From Armillaria gallica (taxonomy: Eukaryota > Basidiomycota > Agaricomycetes > Agaricales > Physalacriaceae): a stretch of DNA of 64,000 bases. Made by a program: the position numbers and the translations under genes. Where the stretch lies: positions 2,728,001 through 2,792,000 of the forward strand of contig JBANDB010000008.1 in the NCBI GenBank assembly GCA_037576215.1, in the 5' to 3' direction. The notes beneath the pieces are model-generated. The model did no database searches and had not been told where the DNA came from. It worked only from the letters and a program-made list of their open reading frames with translations. Positions 1 through 9,465 of the stretch are shown piece after piece; the first letter of the stretch is position 1, and the number at the start of each line of letters is the position of its first letter.

Positions 1-1041
1 ACTTGCCGCCTTCTTCCGTTCTAAAAAACGCGTTATAGATATGGCATTTACATTCCAGACACCTGGGACCCCGCCTCTGGGCATAGGCCAATCGTATTTT
101 TCATGGACTTGGGCTTGGAATATCTCAGTACAAACTTGCGCTATCCCGTCTTCTCCAGCATTTCAGTGACCGCCCCTTTCTCGTCGTATTGCAGCCTCAC
201 CTCAGTCAGGATATCTTTCACCCAAACTTTTTAAAGCCCATGACCAGAGAACAAACGACCAAGCTGCTGGCTCGTCTTTTGGATCGCCTGGGTTGGGCTG
301 ACCTAACCAACTCGGTAAATTCATCGGAGAAACTAACAGAAACGGAGGTCAAGAAAGGCACGAAAGGAGTAACAATGCTGAGTCACTCAAAGTACGTGTG
401 TTATTGTCCGATAGCGGATCTTGACACTGAGTTGAAATCAGTGGTACATATTGCCACGGTTGGATGCTTAAGGACTATCCTCATATGATCACCCGATCAT
501 GTTTTGTTGACCCCGTAGCATTTTGTTGTTGGGAAGGAGGTACTTTCTTCTAGTGATGTTCTCTTCACTATCTTGATTTCTTTGCAGACGTTTGCTACAA
601 TTTCCTCTACCGGCCGTGTACCACGGTACGTTTTCCAAGTGTATTTCCTGTGCCGTATTCTCACAATCCCAACTTCAGGGTATTGACTTGATCATGCGTT
701 ATTTTGTAGGCACGGAGATTGGCGTCGCAAATCTCCTGCAGCGGCAATACGATTGGTCTTCAAATGCCCTTTGGTATGAAGAAATACCCAACGCTCGTGA
801 TTACAACAAAACCTTCTTTGTTTTGGGCGGAAACGATATCATTGTGAAAGCTCAGGTCCAAGGTTTTCTTGTTAGATTTTTGGATTAAACACTCACTCTA
901 CAACAGCGCGTCACACGATATCTCACTTCGCACGGGATAAAGAAAAATCTATACCTCGATCCTAAGGGCCAGCACGGACAGCCCTTTTTAATTAATGGTG
1001 AAAGCCACGACAAAATCATTAGTTGGCTTCGTCTGGCGTAA
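1..1041 (+). CDS. alpha/beta hydrolase-fold protein, 5' partial
   Basis: The start lies before the window; the first exon is open from about position 85 (FHGLGLG) and the stop is at 1039-1041. Short introns interrupt it at about 392-451, 540-587, 623-679 and around 850-910. After splicing the protein has a nucleophile-elbow-like SHSNG segment, an acid-loop-like LGGND segment and a late GQHGQ histidine segment, the order of an alpha/beta hydrolase catalytic triad. The spliced middle (TRSCFVDPV, then CYNFLYRPCT) matches a lipase/hydrolase-like family common in mushrooms and their relatives. Substrate unknown. It converges on the amidohydrolase that ends at 1208. Family assignment is good, function is not known. 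Confidence 0.8.
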
Positions 1042-1207
1042 TGATAATTAATGTTAATAACGACATTCGGATCTAATGATGGGGAGTATAATATACGGGA
1101 AGGAAGATAATAGCGGTTTTGGAGGGTGTGTGAAACTGTCGGTGCACAAGGACAACCATACATAGGTCTCGGATAAAGTTACAGGACATCCGTGTATCAT
1201 AACCAAT

Positions 1208-2456
1208 TTAGACGTAGACGGTGCCATCGAACCTTGGGAACAACTTGAGCGCATTTTCAGATACTATCTCCTGTAACCTCGCTTCTTTCTCGCCGTAAAA
1301 ACGTTCCAAATGAGTGGTGTACCATTTTGTCGTCTCAGTAGTGACTGCTGCTCGAAGTGTTATTAGATAAGAAAGGCATGGAAACATTACATATCTACCA
1401 GGAAAATCAGTGCCAAAGAGAAGACGATCTGGCTGAGCGAACGATTCGATCATAATCAGATTGGTTTCGCAAGAAGCCAGGGCGGTGTCGAAGTAAAAAC
1501 TCTTGAAGTCCTCCATTATCTCGTCGGGTGTCAGTGTGCAGCCCATGTAGGGTGAAAGACCAGCAACCCGGCTAGCAAGAATGACAGTGCTACCACCCAT
1601 ATGAGATAATATGATCTTCACGTCACTGTACTTGCGCTTCTTCCCTTCAGGTGAAAGATAAACGTGTTCTTATGATAGATGTGAGAGATTCGCCGACCTG
1701 TAACAACAAGATGCGCAGCAGCTTTATAAGTCTCGTTTGGGACCTGCATAAACCATGGATTATCAATGGCAATGAAGGGAACAACGACTCGTTTACTTCA
1801 GTTACAGGAAGACCCAGGAACTTGTTGGGCCAAGGCGTCGACGAAGGACTCTGAGCGCCATGGACAAATACCACCGCTTTGCGTCGATTCAACTCTTCCC
1901 AGATAGGGTCGTACTTATCGTCACCCAAGTACCCTAGGGATAGGATGGTCAATTCGAGAGTTTTTTTTTACCATGAGACGGAAGATTCTCACTCCCATTT
2001 GGTCCTTCGCCGATAGTGGTCGAGAGACCAACTCCATCTGCGTGCAGCACATCAAAAGCATACGTGATTTCTATCAAGGCACCTAGCAAACAATATAAAC
2101 ACACGTCTTCGACGCGCATATACTTACCTTCCACATCGTCCAAGAAATGGGAGGTTCGCGAAAAAGCCAAACTTTCCTGGGTGGCGGGTGCAAATTTCCG
2201 CCGCATACTCGTTGTGCTTTCTAGCCACCATGCGATTCTCTGGACTGACAGAACCCTCAGAATACGCCGGGATAGAAAGAATTGCCGCGTCGATCCCTGT
2301 ATCTGCAAGGAATTTCAGACTGACTGCAGGCGTCCATGGGAAGTTTTCAGGTGGTAATGTCCAGCCGACTGAGCGCTGTTTCATGAGACCAGCGGCAGGG
2401 AAGAAATGGTGGTGTATGTCGATACGAGCATGATGAGCGGTGACGGTCAAGGGCAT
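1208..2456 (-). CDS. ACMSD-like amidohydrolase (decarboxylase-type), one apparent +1 frame break
   Basis: Metal-dependent amidohydrolase of the family holding 2-amino-3-carboxymuconate semialdehyde decarboxylase and fungal 6-methylsalicylate-type decarboxylases. The N-terminus carries an HxH metal motif (DIHHHFFP). Later come FVHGAQ, LSHMGG and FGTDFP, which supply the further histidines and the aspartate. Introns fall at about 2081-2130, 1932-1990, 1744-1797, 1643-1693 and 1350-1405 (minus strand). Near 2138-2144 the expected FLDDVEG reading needs one base fewer than is present, so the strict frame runs off before the donor site; this is an extra G or a consensus error. The neighbouring SDR gene on the same strand might act on related small aromatic or carbonyl substrates, which is inference only. 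Confidence 0.82.
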
Positions 2457-2726
2457 ACATTCTCGATCTTCTTATGTATGCGCAAGCTAGCAGCTGACAA
2501 ATCACGGTAGCTTCTGAAGTACTTAATGAGTGTTCCGTGACTAGTATAGAGTCAACTATAGCAATGAAATAGTTGATCCTCTGCCGCCCTTCACTTGTCG
2601 AAGTGTACAGATTAAAAATATAAAGGGATTTCAAAGGCTTCAACGTCAACGTTATGCTCTAGAAGTCAGGTATATTAGCAGGAGAAGTATATCAGAAGAC
2701 GACGACCTTACGCACCAAAGTCAAAT

Positions 2727-3699
2727 TTAACTTCTGAAGGGTGTGCACGACTCATCATTCCAGGCGACGAACTGGCCGCTCAAAGATACGGGTGCTTGCA
2801 GGGAAAGGGCGGCTATTACACGACCTGGCAGATCTGGAGACAGAAGCTCGCCCTTGGCTTGGTAATTAAGGAACTTCTGATAGTCTTTGGCAGACATGCT
2901 CTCTCCACCAGCGGTCCTCAGCATAGTTTGCATCTGGCGCATAACGATGAGAGATTGTATATGACTGTCATTGGTCCACTTACATCTGTGTCGACTACAC
3001 CAGGCCTCAGGGCAACTGAAATCACTTTCGATTCCTCTTCGGACAAAGTTCTGAAATATAAATATTCACTTATCAGTCGTATTATGGTCGGAATATGTAC
3101 CTGCACAGACTATTCATCGCAGCTTTGGACGCGTTATAAGGACCCCAACCCGCTGTGCCTTTGACGGCGGAACCGGAACTGACAAAAACGATCCTACCGC
3201 CGATATCGCTCCGTCGCAGCGCGGGCAGCGCAGATCTGATGGCAGTGATCAACGAGAAAAAGTTAACGTCGAAATGGGTTTTCCAGGCAGACAAGACCGT
3301 GGAGTCTCCAATGCGGCATAAGGGCTCCAACGCGGCAGCATTCAGGATAAGGCCATCGATATAGCTAAAATGTTGTTCCGCCTGCGAGATCGCCCGGGCC
3401 AGTGAGGGTTCATCTGACCTGTAAAATGAAAATGAAGGGCCTGTATACAATTGCAAAACTACCTGCTTACACGTCGCACTGAATATGCAGAAGGCCGTCC
3501 GATGCCAACACCTCTAATTCAGGTGTCCGGGTTCGCGAAATCGCCACCACGTTGGCCTCGAATGTCTCGAGCAGTATCTTGACGACAGCGAGACCTATTC
3601 CTCTGGGCTCAAATATGAGATAAACAAACTATATAGACGTGCCATTTTTCATGACCTGGATGCGCCAGTGACGACGACGACCGGTTTCCGATTCGACAT
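2727..3699 (-). CDS. short-chain dehydrogenase/reductase (SDR)
   Basis: Classical Rossmann-fold NAD(P)-dependent oxidoreductase. The start chosen is MSNRKPVVVVTGAS because the fold begins there; the upstream ATG at 3855 only adds unrelated sequence. Splicing with the acceptor at cccag near 3608 restores TGASRGIG, the dinucleotide-binding motif. Further signatures are LILNAA (the NAG-type motif), VFVSSGSA (catalytic Ser) and YNASK (catalytic Tyr and Lys). Further introns lie at about 3412-3470, 3045-3105 and 2930-2985, the last with a gtaagt donor. C-terminus FVAWNDE then a stop at 2727. The shape fits fungal benzil-reductase-like SDRs (yeast Irc24/YIR035C type). Substrate cannot be read from sequence. 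Confidence 0.87.
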
Positions 3700-3867
3700 G
3701 GCGAGGATTGCGAGGATTACGCCTGGTCCGCCCGGGCCGGCTTTCATCTTCCCAATGGAGAATCGGAGTTTGAACTGAGGATTTCTCCCCAAAAGTAATA
3801 TTTTCTGACGCGTCTTACGAACGGCTCTGCCAGCCAGCTGGCCATTATTCCTCATCCTTCTATCAAT

Positions 3868-5290
3868 ATGGTCGCCCGTCTAGCTTTCACTCGTCTAGCG
3901 CCTGCCTTGGCCAATGCCCGGTCATCGTCAATACTTTCGCGCACTGCTCTACGGTCAGTGCGCGGATATGCGACAGCCGACAACGAACACACGGTGCGCC
4001 TGGCGAATTTTATGCGAGGCCTACTCTTATGTTCTCATAGATGACCGTTCGTGATGCTCTCAATGCCGCGATGGAGGAGGAGATGATTCGCGACGACAGC
4101 GTTTTTATTCTCGGAGAAGAAGTGGCTCGTTACAATGGTGCCTACAAGGTGAGCTGCAATGCTCCTTGGGTGGTGCGTGTTGCTGACGATAAGCATTCAA
4201 GGTCACCAAGGGTCTGCTTGATAAATTTGGTGAAAAACGGGTTGTCGACACGCCCATTACAGAGATGGGATTCGCAGGCTTGGCTACAGGTGCTGCTTTG
4301 GCTGGATTGAGGCCCATGTATGTCTCTCATTCTTCTCTCGAGACCCAAATACTCACTTCGCTAATCAGCTGCGAATTCATGACATTCAACTTTGCCATGC
4401 AAGCAATTGACCAGATTGTCAACTCCGCTGGCAAGACGTATTATATGTCTGGCGGAAACGTCCCAGTCCCCATTGTATTTCGCGGTCCTAACGGTGCTGC
4501 CGCTGGTGTGGGTGCTCAACACTCACAAGATTATGCAGCTTGGTATGGATCTATTCCTGGTTTGAAAGTGGTTAGTCCATGGAACGCAGAGGACTGCAAG
4601 GGACTGCTCAAGGTGAGTTTGTGTTACTTTTTCATTATCCGAGCGACTGTTGATTCGTGCTTAGAGCGCTATCCGGGATCCCAACCCTGTCGTGTTCCTC
4701 GAAAATGAAATGATGTATGGTACCTCATTTCCCATGTCTGCCGAGGCCATGTCGGAAGACTTCCTCATTCCTATCGGGAAATGTAAAGTGGAGCGACAAG
4801 GATCGGACATCACTCTTGTTGCTCACAGCAAGATGGTAACACACTCTCTTGAAGCTGCGGATGAATTGGCAAAGGAAGGTATCAAGGCGGAAGTCATCAA
4901 CCTGCGAAGTATTCGACCTCTAGACATTGATACGATCAAAAATTCGGTCAAGAAGACGAATCGGCAAGTGGTTTTCACACAGTGTTACAATTATGCTGAC
5001 TCGATTCCTTAGGCTCGTTATTGTTGAGGGTGGTTTCCCAGCTTTCGGTGTCGGAAGTGAAATCTGCGCGCAAATCGTCGAGAGCGAGGCCTTTGACTAC
5101 CTAGACGCACCTGTTGAGCGGGTTACGGGTGCTGATGTACCTACACCGGTATGTACTCTGTTTTTTCCCCTCACCTTCTTTCTTGGCTAATCCGACTGCT
5201 CAGTATGCCACGAGGCTGGAAGCTCTTGCTTTCCCCGATACTAGCGTGATCGTCAAAGTGGCGAAGCGCGCGCTTTACCGGACGAACTGA
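3868..5290 (+). CDS. PDB1: pyruvate dehydrogenase E1 component subunit beta
   Basis: Beta subunit of the mitochondrial pyruvate dehydrogenase E1 heterotetramer, which decarboxylates pyruvate with thiamine diphosphate. The first about 35 residues are rich in Arg, Ala and Ser ([17 protein letters not shown]), a mitochondrial presequence. The mature part begins near [15 protein letters not shown] and contains [12 protein letters not shown] (cofactor-side glutamate), the GAQHSQD segment and the C-terminal transketolase domain ending [10 protein letters not shown]. Introns are short: around 3995-4040, 4149-4200, 4318-4369, 4611-4664, 4964-5012 and 5151-5203. The 4964-5012 intron has a GC donor (gcaagt); only that choice joins TNR to [12 protein letters not shown]. 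Full-length and intact. IDH2, another mitochondrial carbon enzyme, lies 8 kb downstream. Confidence 0.95.
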
Positions 5291-5548
5291 TGTTTATGAT
5301 GGATATTGTTTTTCTTTGTTGCTGTTCTGCTGTTTCATAATAGATGCTTTTTCGGATTCCCAACACTTGGAATAGGAAAGATAATTTTCCTGTGGTTTAA
5401 TGTAGTGTATATTGTTTTAAGAATGTTGCATATCTCCGACGTGCTGTGCCAGTCCAGGTAAGGAAGAAGACAAAGACTCCGACAAGGACTTAGCAGTGGG
5501 ACCATCATGATGACCGTGCTGGATCTTGAAACTTGACAAGTAACCATC

Positions 5549-6073
5549 ATGATTACTCCCCAACCAACATTTACCGACATTCTCATTACCCTCCAATTGA
5601 TGACCACCGTTCCTCCGAGTTTCCATTGGGCAATATTTGTTGGGGATCCGAGTGATTCAACTCCGTGTTGTGGGATCAAGTTCCACGCCATCACCGACGG
5701 ACAACAAACTGAAACAGGCTGGAGTTACGACAGAACAGGTTTCAGGATAGACGCAGTGGATTCCGGGGTAGCTGCTGCTGCTGTTATTGGTAACCTGAAG
5801 GGGAAGTCGGCGGACGATCTTGATAGTGTTTTGAAGAGCATACCGATGGTAGTGCCTGCAATAGATGTCGAGAGAGAACCTAGGTTCTCCTGTCGAGTTT
5901 GGTGTAGGGAGGCGCTAAGGAGACTTGATATTGAAGGGATAATTACCTGCACCGATATTGATGCTATGAAGAAGGAGATGTGGGAGTACGGAGAAGCTGC
6001 TGCTAATATTCTGGAGAATCGCGAGGAAGATTGGAAGGGACCTTTATTAGCGACGGCACATAATTCAAAGTAA
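5549..6073 (+). CDS. uncharacterised small protein with HW and C-x3-C-R-E motifs
   Basis: A single-exon reading frame of 174 codons that I cannot name. It has HWAIFVGDP near residue 26, KFHAITDG about 20 residues later, and a FSCRVWCREALRRL block in the second half, followed by an acidic, alanine-rich helix-like tail. An early HW, a second His and a conserved Cys-Trp-containing helix start recall small fungal proteins of unknown function that are often drawn as one compact domain; whether the His and Cys residues are catalytic is speculation. It lies between PDB1 and BUD20 on the same strand with about 260 bp upstream, so it has room for its own promoter. No signal peptide or membrane segment is visible. 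Confidence 0.6.
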   Translation: MITPQPTFTDILITLQLMTTVPPSFHWAIFVGDPSDSTPCCGIKFHAITDGQQTETGWSYDRTGFRIDAVDSGVAAAAVIGNLKGKSADDLDSVLKSIPMVVPAIDVEREPRFSCRVWCREALRRLDIEGIITCTDIDAMKKEMWEYGEAAANILENREEDWKGPLLATAHNSK

Positions 6074-6211
6074 ATTTTCATAGTGTTCTTCTACACGAAG
6101 TTATCCTTTGTGGGACTTGTAAGGTTTTCGTGGGAGTTGCAAGACTCGGATCAACACCGAATTTGAGGGAAATTTAGCACAGCCACCATATATTTCTTTG
6201 CTTCCACCATC

Positions 6212-6740
6212 ATGGGACGTCTTCGTCGTTCAAGAGTCCACAAAGCGCAAAGAGATGTCCACAGAGCCACAAGAACTCGGGTATGTCCATATAGTACCAT
6301 CCAAGGATCTCACTCATGTCAATCCAGGTTCGAACAAAAGATTTGGATTTAATTCAATTAATCGACCTTGACCCCAAAGTACGTTCTCAATGCTGCACAA
6401 GACGTTGCTCTCTGACGATACCTTTTGTGTAGAATCGTGCAGCTCTCGAGGCGCAACCTTTGGACTTTGAGAAGCCTGGATTGGCGCAGCACTATTGTGT
6501 TGAATGTGCAAAGTGCGTCCTGAGCGTTATTCAGAGAAAAAAGTGCTGAGATATATCTGCAGATACTACGAGACCGACGTCGCTTTGCGGTCACACTGGA
6601 GAAGCAAAGTTCATAAACGACGATGTAAACAATTGAAAGAGCCGGCATATACAATTGAGGAGTCAGAGAGAGCAGCGGGCTTGGGTCGGGAGAATCGAAG
6701 GCCACCACATGCAGTTGTCGACGTCGACGTTGCCATGTGA
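6212..6740 (+). CDS. BUD20: Bud20/ZNF593-type C2H2 zinc-finger ribosome biogenesis factor
   Basis: Shuttling factor that helps export pre-60S ribosomal particles. The start MGRLRRSRVHKAQRDVHRA is the basic N-terminus typical of the family, followed by RTKDLDLIQ. Splicing at about 6509-6569 joins CVECAK to YYETDVALRSH, giving one C2H2 finger (C-x2-C-x12-H-x5-H) that ends WRSKVHKRR. Then follow a KEPAYT-type segment and an ERAAGLG stretch as in Bud20 homologues. Small introns lie around 6278-6327 and 6378-6433. Convergent with the kinase gene that ends at 6894. Intact and of normal length. Confidence 0.92.
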
Positions 6741-6893
6741 TCCTCATTTCAGGCCTGTATTCCCTTTGCTTGTATCTCATATATTTGTAGTATCCGTTTT
6801 CGCAGCGTTCAGATGCCAACGAAATCAATCTTCTTTGTGTGAGCATAGTTTGTTGCATTGGAATGGAAACATAGTGTGTTTGCAAATAACCTC

Positions 6894-8343
6894 CTACTCT
6901 CTGGCCATCCTCACACTGAATCCTGATATCGCCCTTGGCCGCGGACGCTCAACCTCAAGTATTTTCCTTCCACCATTAGACGTCCACGATACCGAACGGA
7001 AACCGCGCGATCCATGGACACCCTTTGTAGGGCTGAACAAGGGAACCCGCAAGCTTGCACCGATACCCTCCTCTTCGCCCAGTTCCGGCACCTCGATGTC
7101 CGGATCCACAGGTATCGAATATGGTGTGACCGGGCCTTCGCTCTCTCCATCTGAGCTGCTCGAAGAGGAATCACTGCTCAAGGATCGTGCAATGCGTGCG
7201 AGAATGGGCTGTGGTTCATGCATATCCAAGGGCTCTAGACCTAGAGCAGGACTTGGATACAAAAAGCCTTCTTCCCCAGAGCTTTGGGAGTTCGAGCTGC
7301 TCTGACTGCCTGTACTGCTTGCGGATGACGTTACACTGATGTTGGGTACAGAGCTCGACGATGGGATCACAGAGGCATAGTATTGAGCGACCCATTGAAC
7401 TGAGGGCGCCGCGTGGGCAAGGTCTTCGTTAGACATGTACCATATATCTATAGTGCCAACGCGTCCTCGGAGTTTTGGAAGAGAGATGCGCGACATGGGG
7501 TCGATAGTGAGGATGGACTTGACTACACTCTGAACTTCATAAGAGATAGGCAAGACAGTCCGCAGATAGTTCGGGTCTTGTAGAAAGTCGTTGAAATGTT
7601 TGTGTGAGGACGCTGCCCTTTCCCAAGGCGATCGAGCACAGAGGATGTTGATCATAAGAATCCCGAGAGACCAGATGTCATTGTGTCGGACAGAATAGTC
7701 GGGGAGCTTAAACTCTTCTGCTAGACATTCTGAGAAGTGAAAATCAGAGAAACGCTAAACATATTGATTGATTTTACTCACCTGGGCTCATGTAGCATTC
7801 ACTACCCCGCCCGAAATCTTCAGACACCCAAGTATCTGTAGACATCCCAAAGTCAACCAGACGCAGATATGAACCATCAAAAGAGCACAGGATATTCTCT
7901 GGCTTCAGATCGCGATGAAAGACGCCTTGCTCGTGACAGTGATGAACAGCATCGACTAGTTGTAGAAAAGCTGCGCGTACAAGCTCGGGCTGGTTGTGGA
8001 AGATTTGTCGTCTGTTTATCGCATCCAGCAGAGTTCCATCAGGGCAGAGGTCGAGCTCCGCATATATGAAGGTTTCATCGTGGAAAATATGGTATAAGGT
8101 AGTAATGTTGTTGTGATTGGAGACCTTGGCGTGATTCGCAAACTCGCTTAAGCGTGTCTCGCCATTAGTCAGTCGTCGAATGCACTTAACAGCACGATAT
8201 TCAGAAGGTTGATCTCTGGATGGGATAGAAAGTGCACGATAGACGACGCCATGGACCCCGGAGCCGATGCAATCCAACAGCTGCAAACGTCCATCATCGA
8301 GAAAGCGACCAGCAAGATCTGGAGAGTGAAAGAAGGAAGACAT
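6894..8343 (-). CDS. Ser/Thr protein kinase, Ran1/Vhs1/Ksp1-like, with serine-rich tail
   Basis: Protein kinase with the catalytic domain at the N-terminus: GSGVHGVVY (glycine loop), AVKC (ATP-binding lysine), HRDLKPEN (catalytic loop), DFGMST (metal-binding Asp) and, after splicing, YMSPE. One visible intron (about 7733-7782) has donor gtgagt and joins SP to ECLAEEF, then HNDIWSLGILMINI. The C-terminal about 200 residues are low-complexity, with long Ser runs, GSQSSSNSQSSGEE and acidic patches, and are probably regulatory. The closest familiar groups are the fungal Ran1/Pat1 and Vhs1/Sks1 nutrient- or cell-cycle-linked kinases, judged from the FGRGSxxYMSPE activation loop. The exact orthologue is not certain. 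It shares a 164-bp divergent intergenic region with the gene at 8508. Confidence 0.85.
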
Positions 8344-8507
8344 TGCAGATAGGCGATTTGGAATGATAGTATGTAGAAACTGTCAAAGTCTCACGAAAGA
8401 AATGAAGAACGGTCAACGTCGTGGTAGGAGGTAAAGAAGGGTCGTCCGGCCCGGTATGAGTTATTGGTGACTCGGCAGATGCCGGAGCATCAAAAAAGTT
8501 GACGGCC
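8344..8507. promoter_or_regulatory. bidirectional promoter region, kinase / mitochondrial-type protein
   Basis: Only 164 bp separate the start codons of the divergent kinase (8343, minus) and the gene at 8508 (plus). Both promoters must lie here or overlap the 5' ends. I see no clear TATA box. Confidence 0.5.
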
Positions 8508-9179
8508 ATGTCGCATCGTCTGGCGCGTCCTCTGCGTCATCTAACGGTCCCACGAGTACGCTACTCCTCCTCGTCTATCAAGAGAAAACCGACCAAACAA
8601 GTCCCAACACTTCCTCCTGAAAAACTACGCGCCCTCATCTCAGTCTATCACGGCACTGAGTCCTTCGTCACTCTCGAAAATCTCTCAGACCGTATCGACG
8701 ACGCCTTTATCAGATCTGTCGGGGATACCGCACTCAATTCCTTCAAGAAGTATGACAATCTGAGAAAACATAGACTGGCGCAGAAGGAGATGTCGGAGCT
8801 GTGGGAATGGGATCTTCAGATTGCTGTTGGCAATCCGGCTATGGAGGAGAGGGAAGCCAGGATTGTCGAGGCGCTTTACGGTGTGGATACAAGTGATCCA
8901 CTGTACAACAGGTATCCTGGTCTGGACCTCTTGCAGGATGCCGACCGGAATCCTAGTGCTCGTGACGCCGCGAAGACTGTCGTCTCCCAAGCCCAGCCGC
9001 TACCTATTCCGGAGGAGTTCACGGAGGATTATTCGGCATTGGAGCTTGTAGGAGATGCGATTTCAGAGACCAAGTACCGCACGAGCAACTATCCTATTCC
9101 CGACAAATTCATGGAACTCGTCAAACGGCAAATCCGGCCATCCATACCAGATTCTTCTTCAGACGAGGTCCTCCTATGA
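8508..9179 (+). CDS. uncharacterised protein with mitochondrial-type presequence
   Basis: One uninterrupted frame of 223 codons. The start at 8508 (ggccATGTCG) is a good initiation context; the in-frame ttg three codons earlier is not needed. The first about 30 residues (MSHRLARPLRHLTVPRVRYSSSS) are basic, hydroxylated and lack acidic residues, as expected for import into mitochondria. The rest is soluble and helix-rich, with TLPPEKLRALISVYH and a long helix around KKYDNLRKHRLAQKE. Length and style are like fungal mitoribosome-associated or assembly proteins, but I do not recognise a named family. Confidence 0.72.
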   Translation: MSHRLARPLRHLTVPRVRYSSSSIKRKPTKQVPTLPPEKLRALISVYHGTESFVTLENLSDRIDDAFIRSVGDTALNSFKKYDNLRKHRLAQKEMSELWEWDLQIAVGNPAMEEREARIVEALYGVDTSDPLYNRYPGLDLLQDADRNPSARDAAKTVVSQAQPLPIPEEFTEDYSALELVGDAISETKYRTSNYPIPDKFMELVKRQIRPSIPDSSSDEVLL

Positions 9180-9465
9180 TGATCTACTATACGCGATAGG
9201 CAAGTCACAGGTCGACACCAATACTCTTATCGCTGACATACACTCAGGCAATGTTTAGCACCCTGTCGGCAGAGCTTTGCGGGGCGGTTTGTGTTCTACA
9301 AATTTTATGTCGCTACTTCTGCCTCCAATGTTACCTACAATTGTACCATAACGCTTCCCATAAATATCGGATATTTGACTACACTTTCATATTTCTATCG
9401 ATCTGGGGCGAAAACGGTTAGCGAACACCAAAGGACTACAGATCTGTATTAACATACAATTTTGT

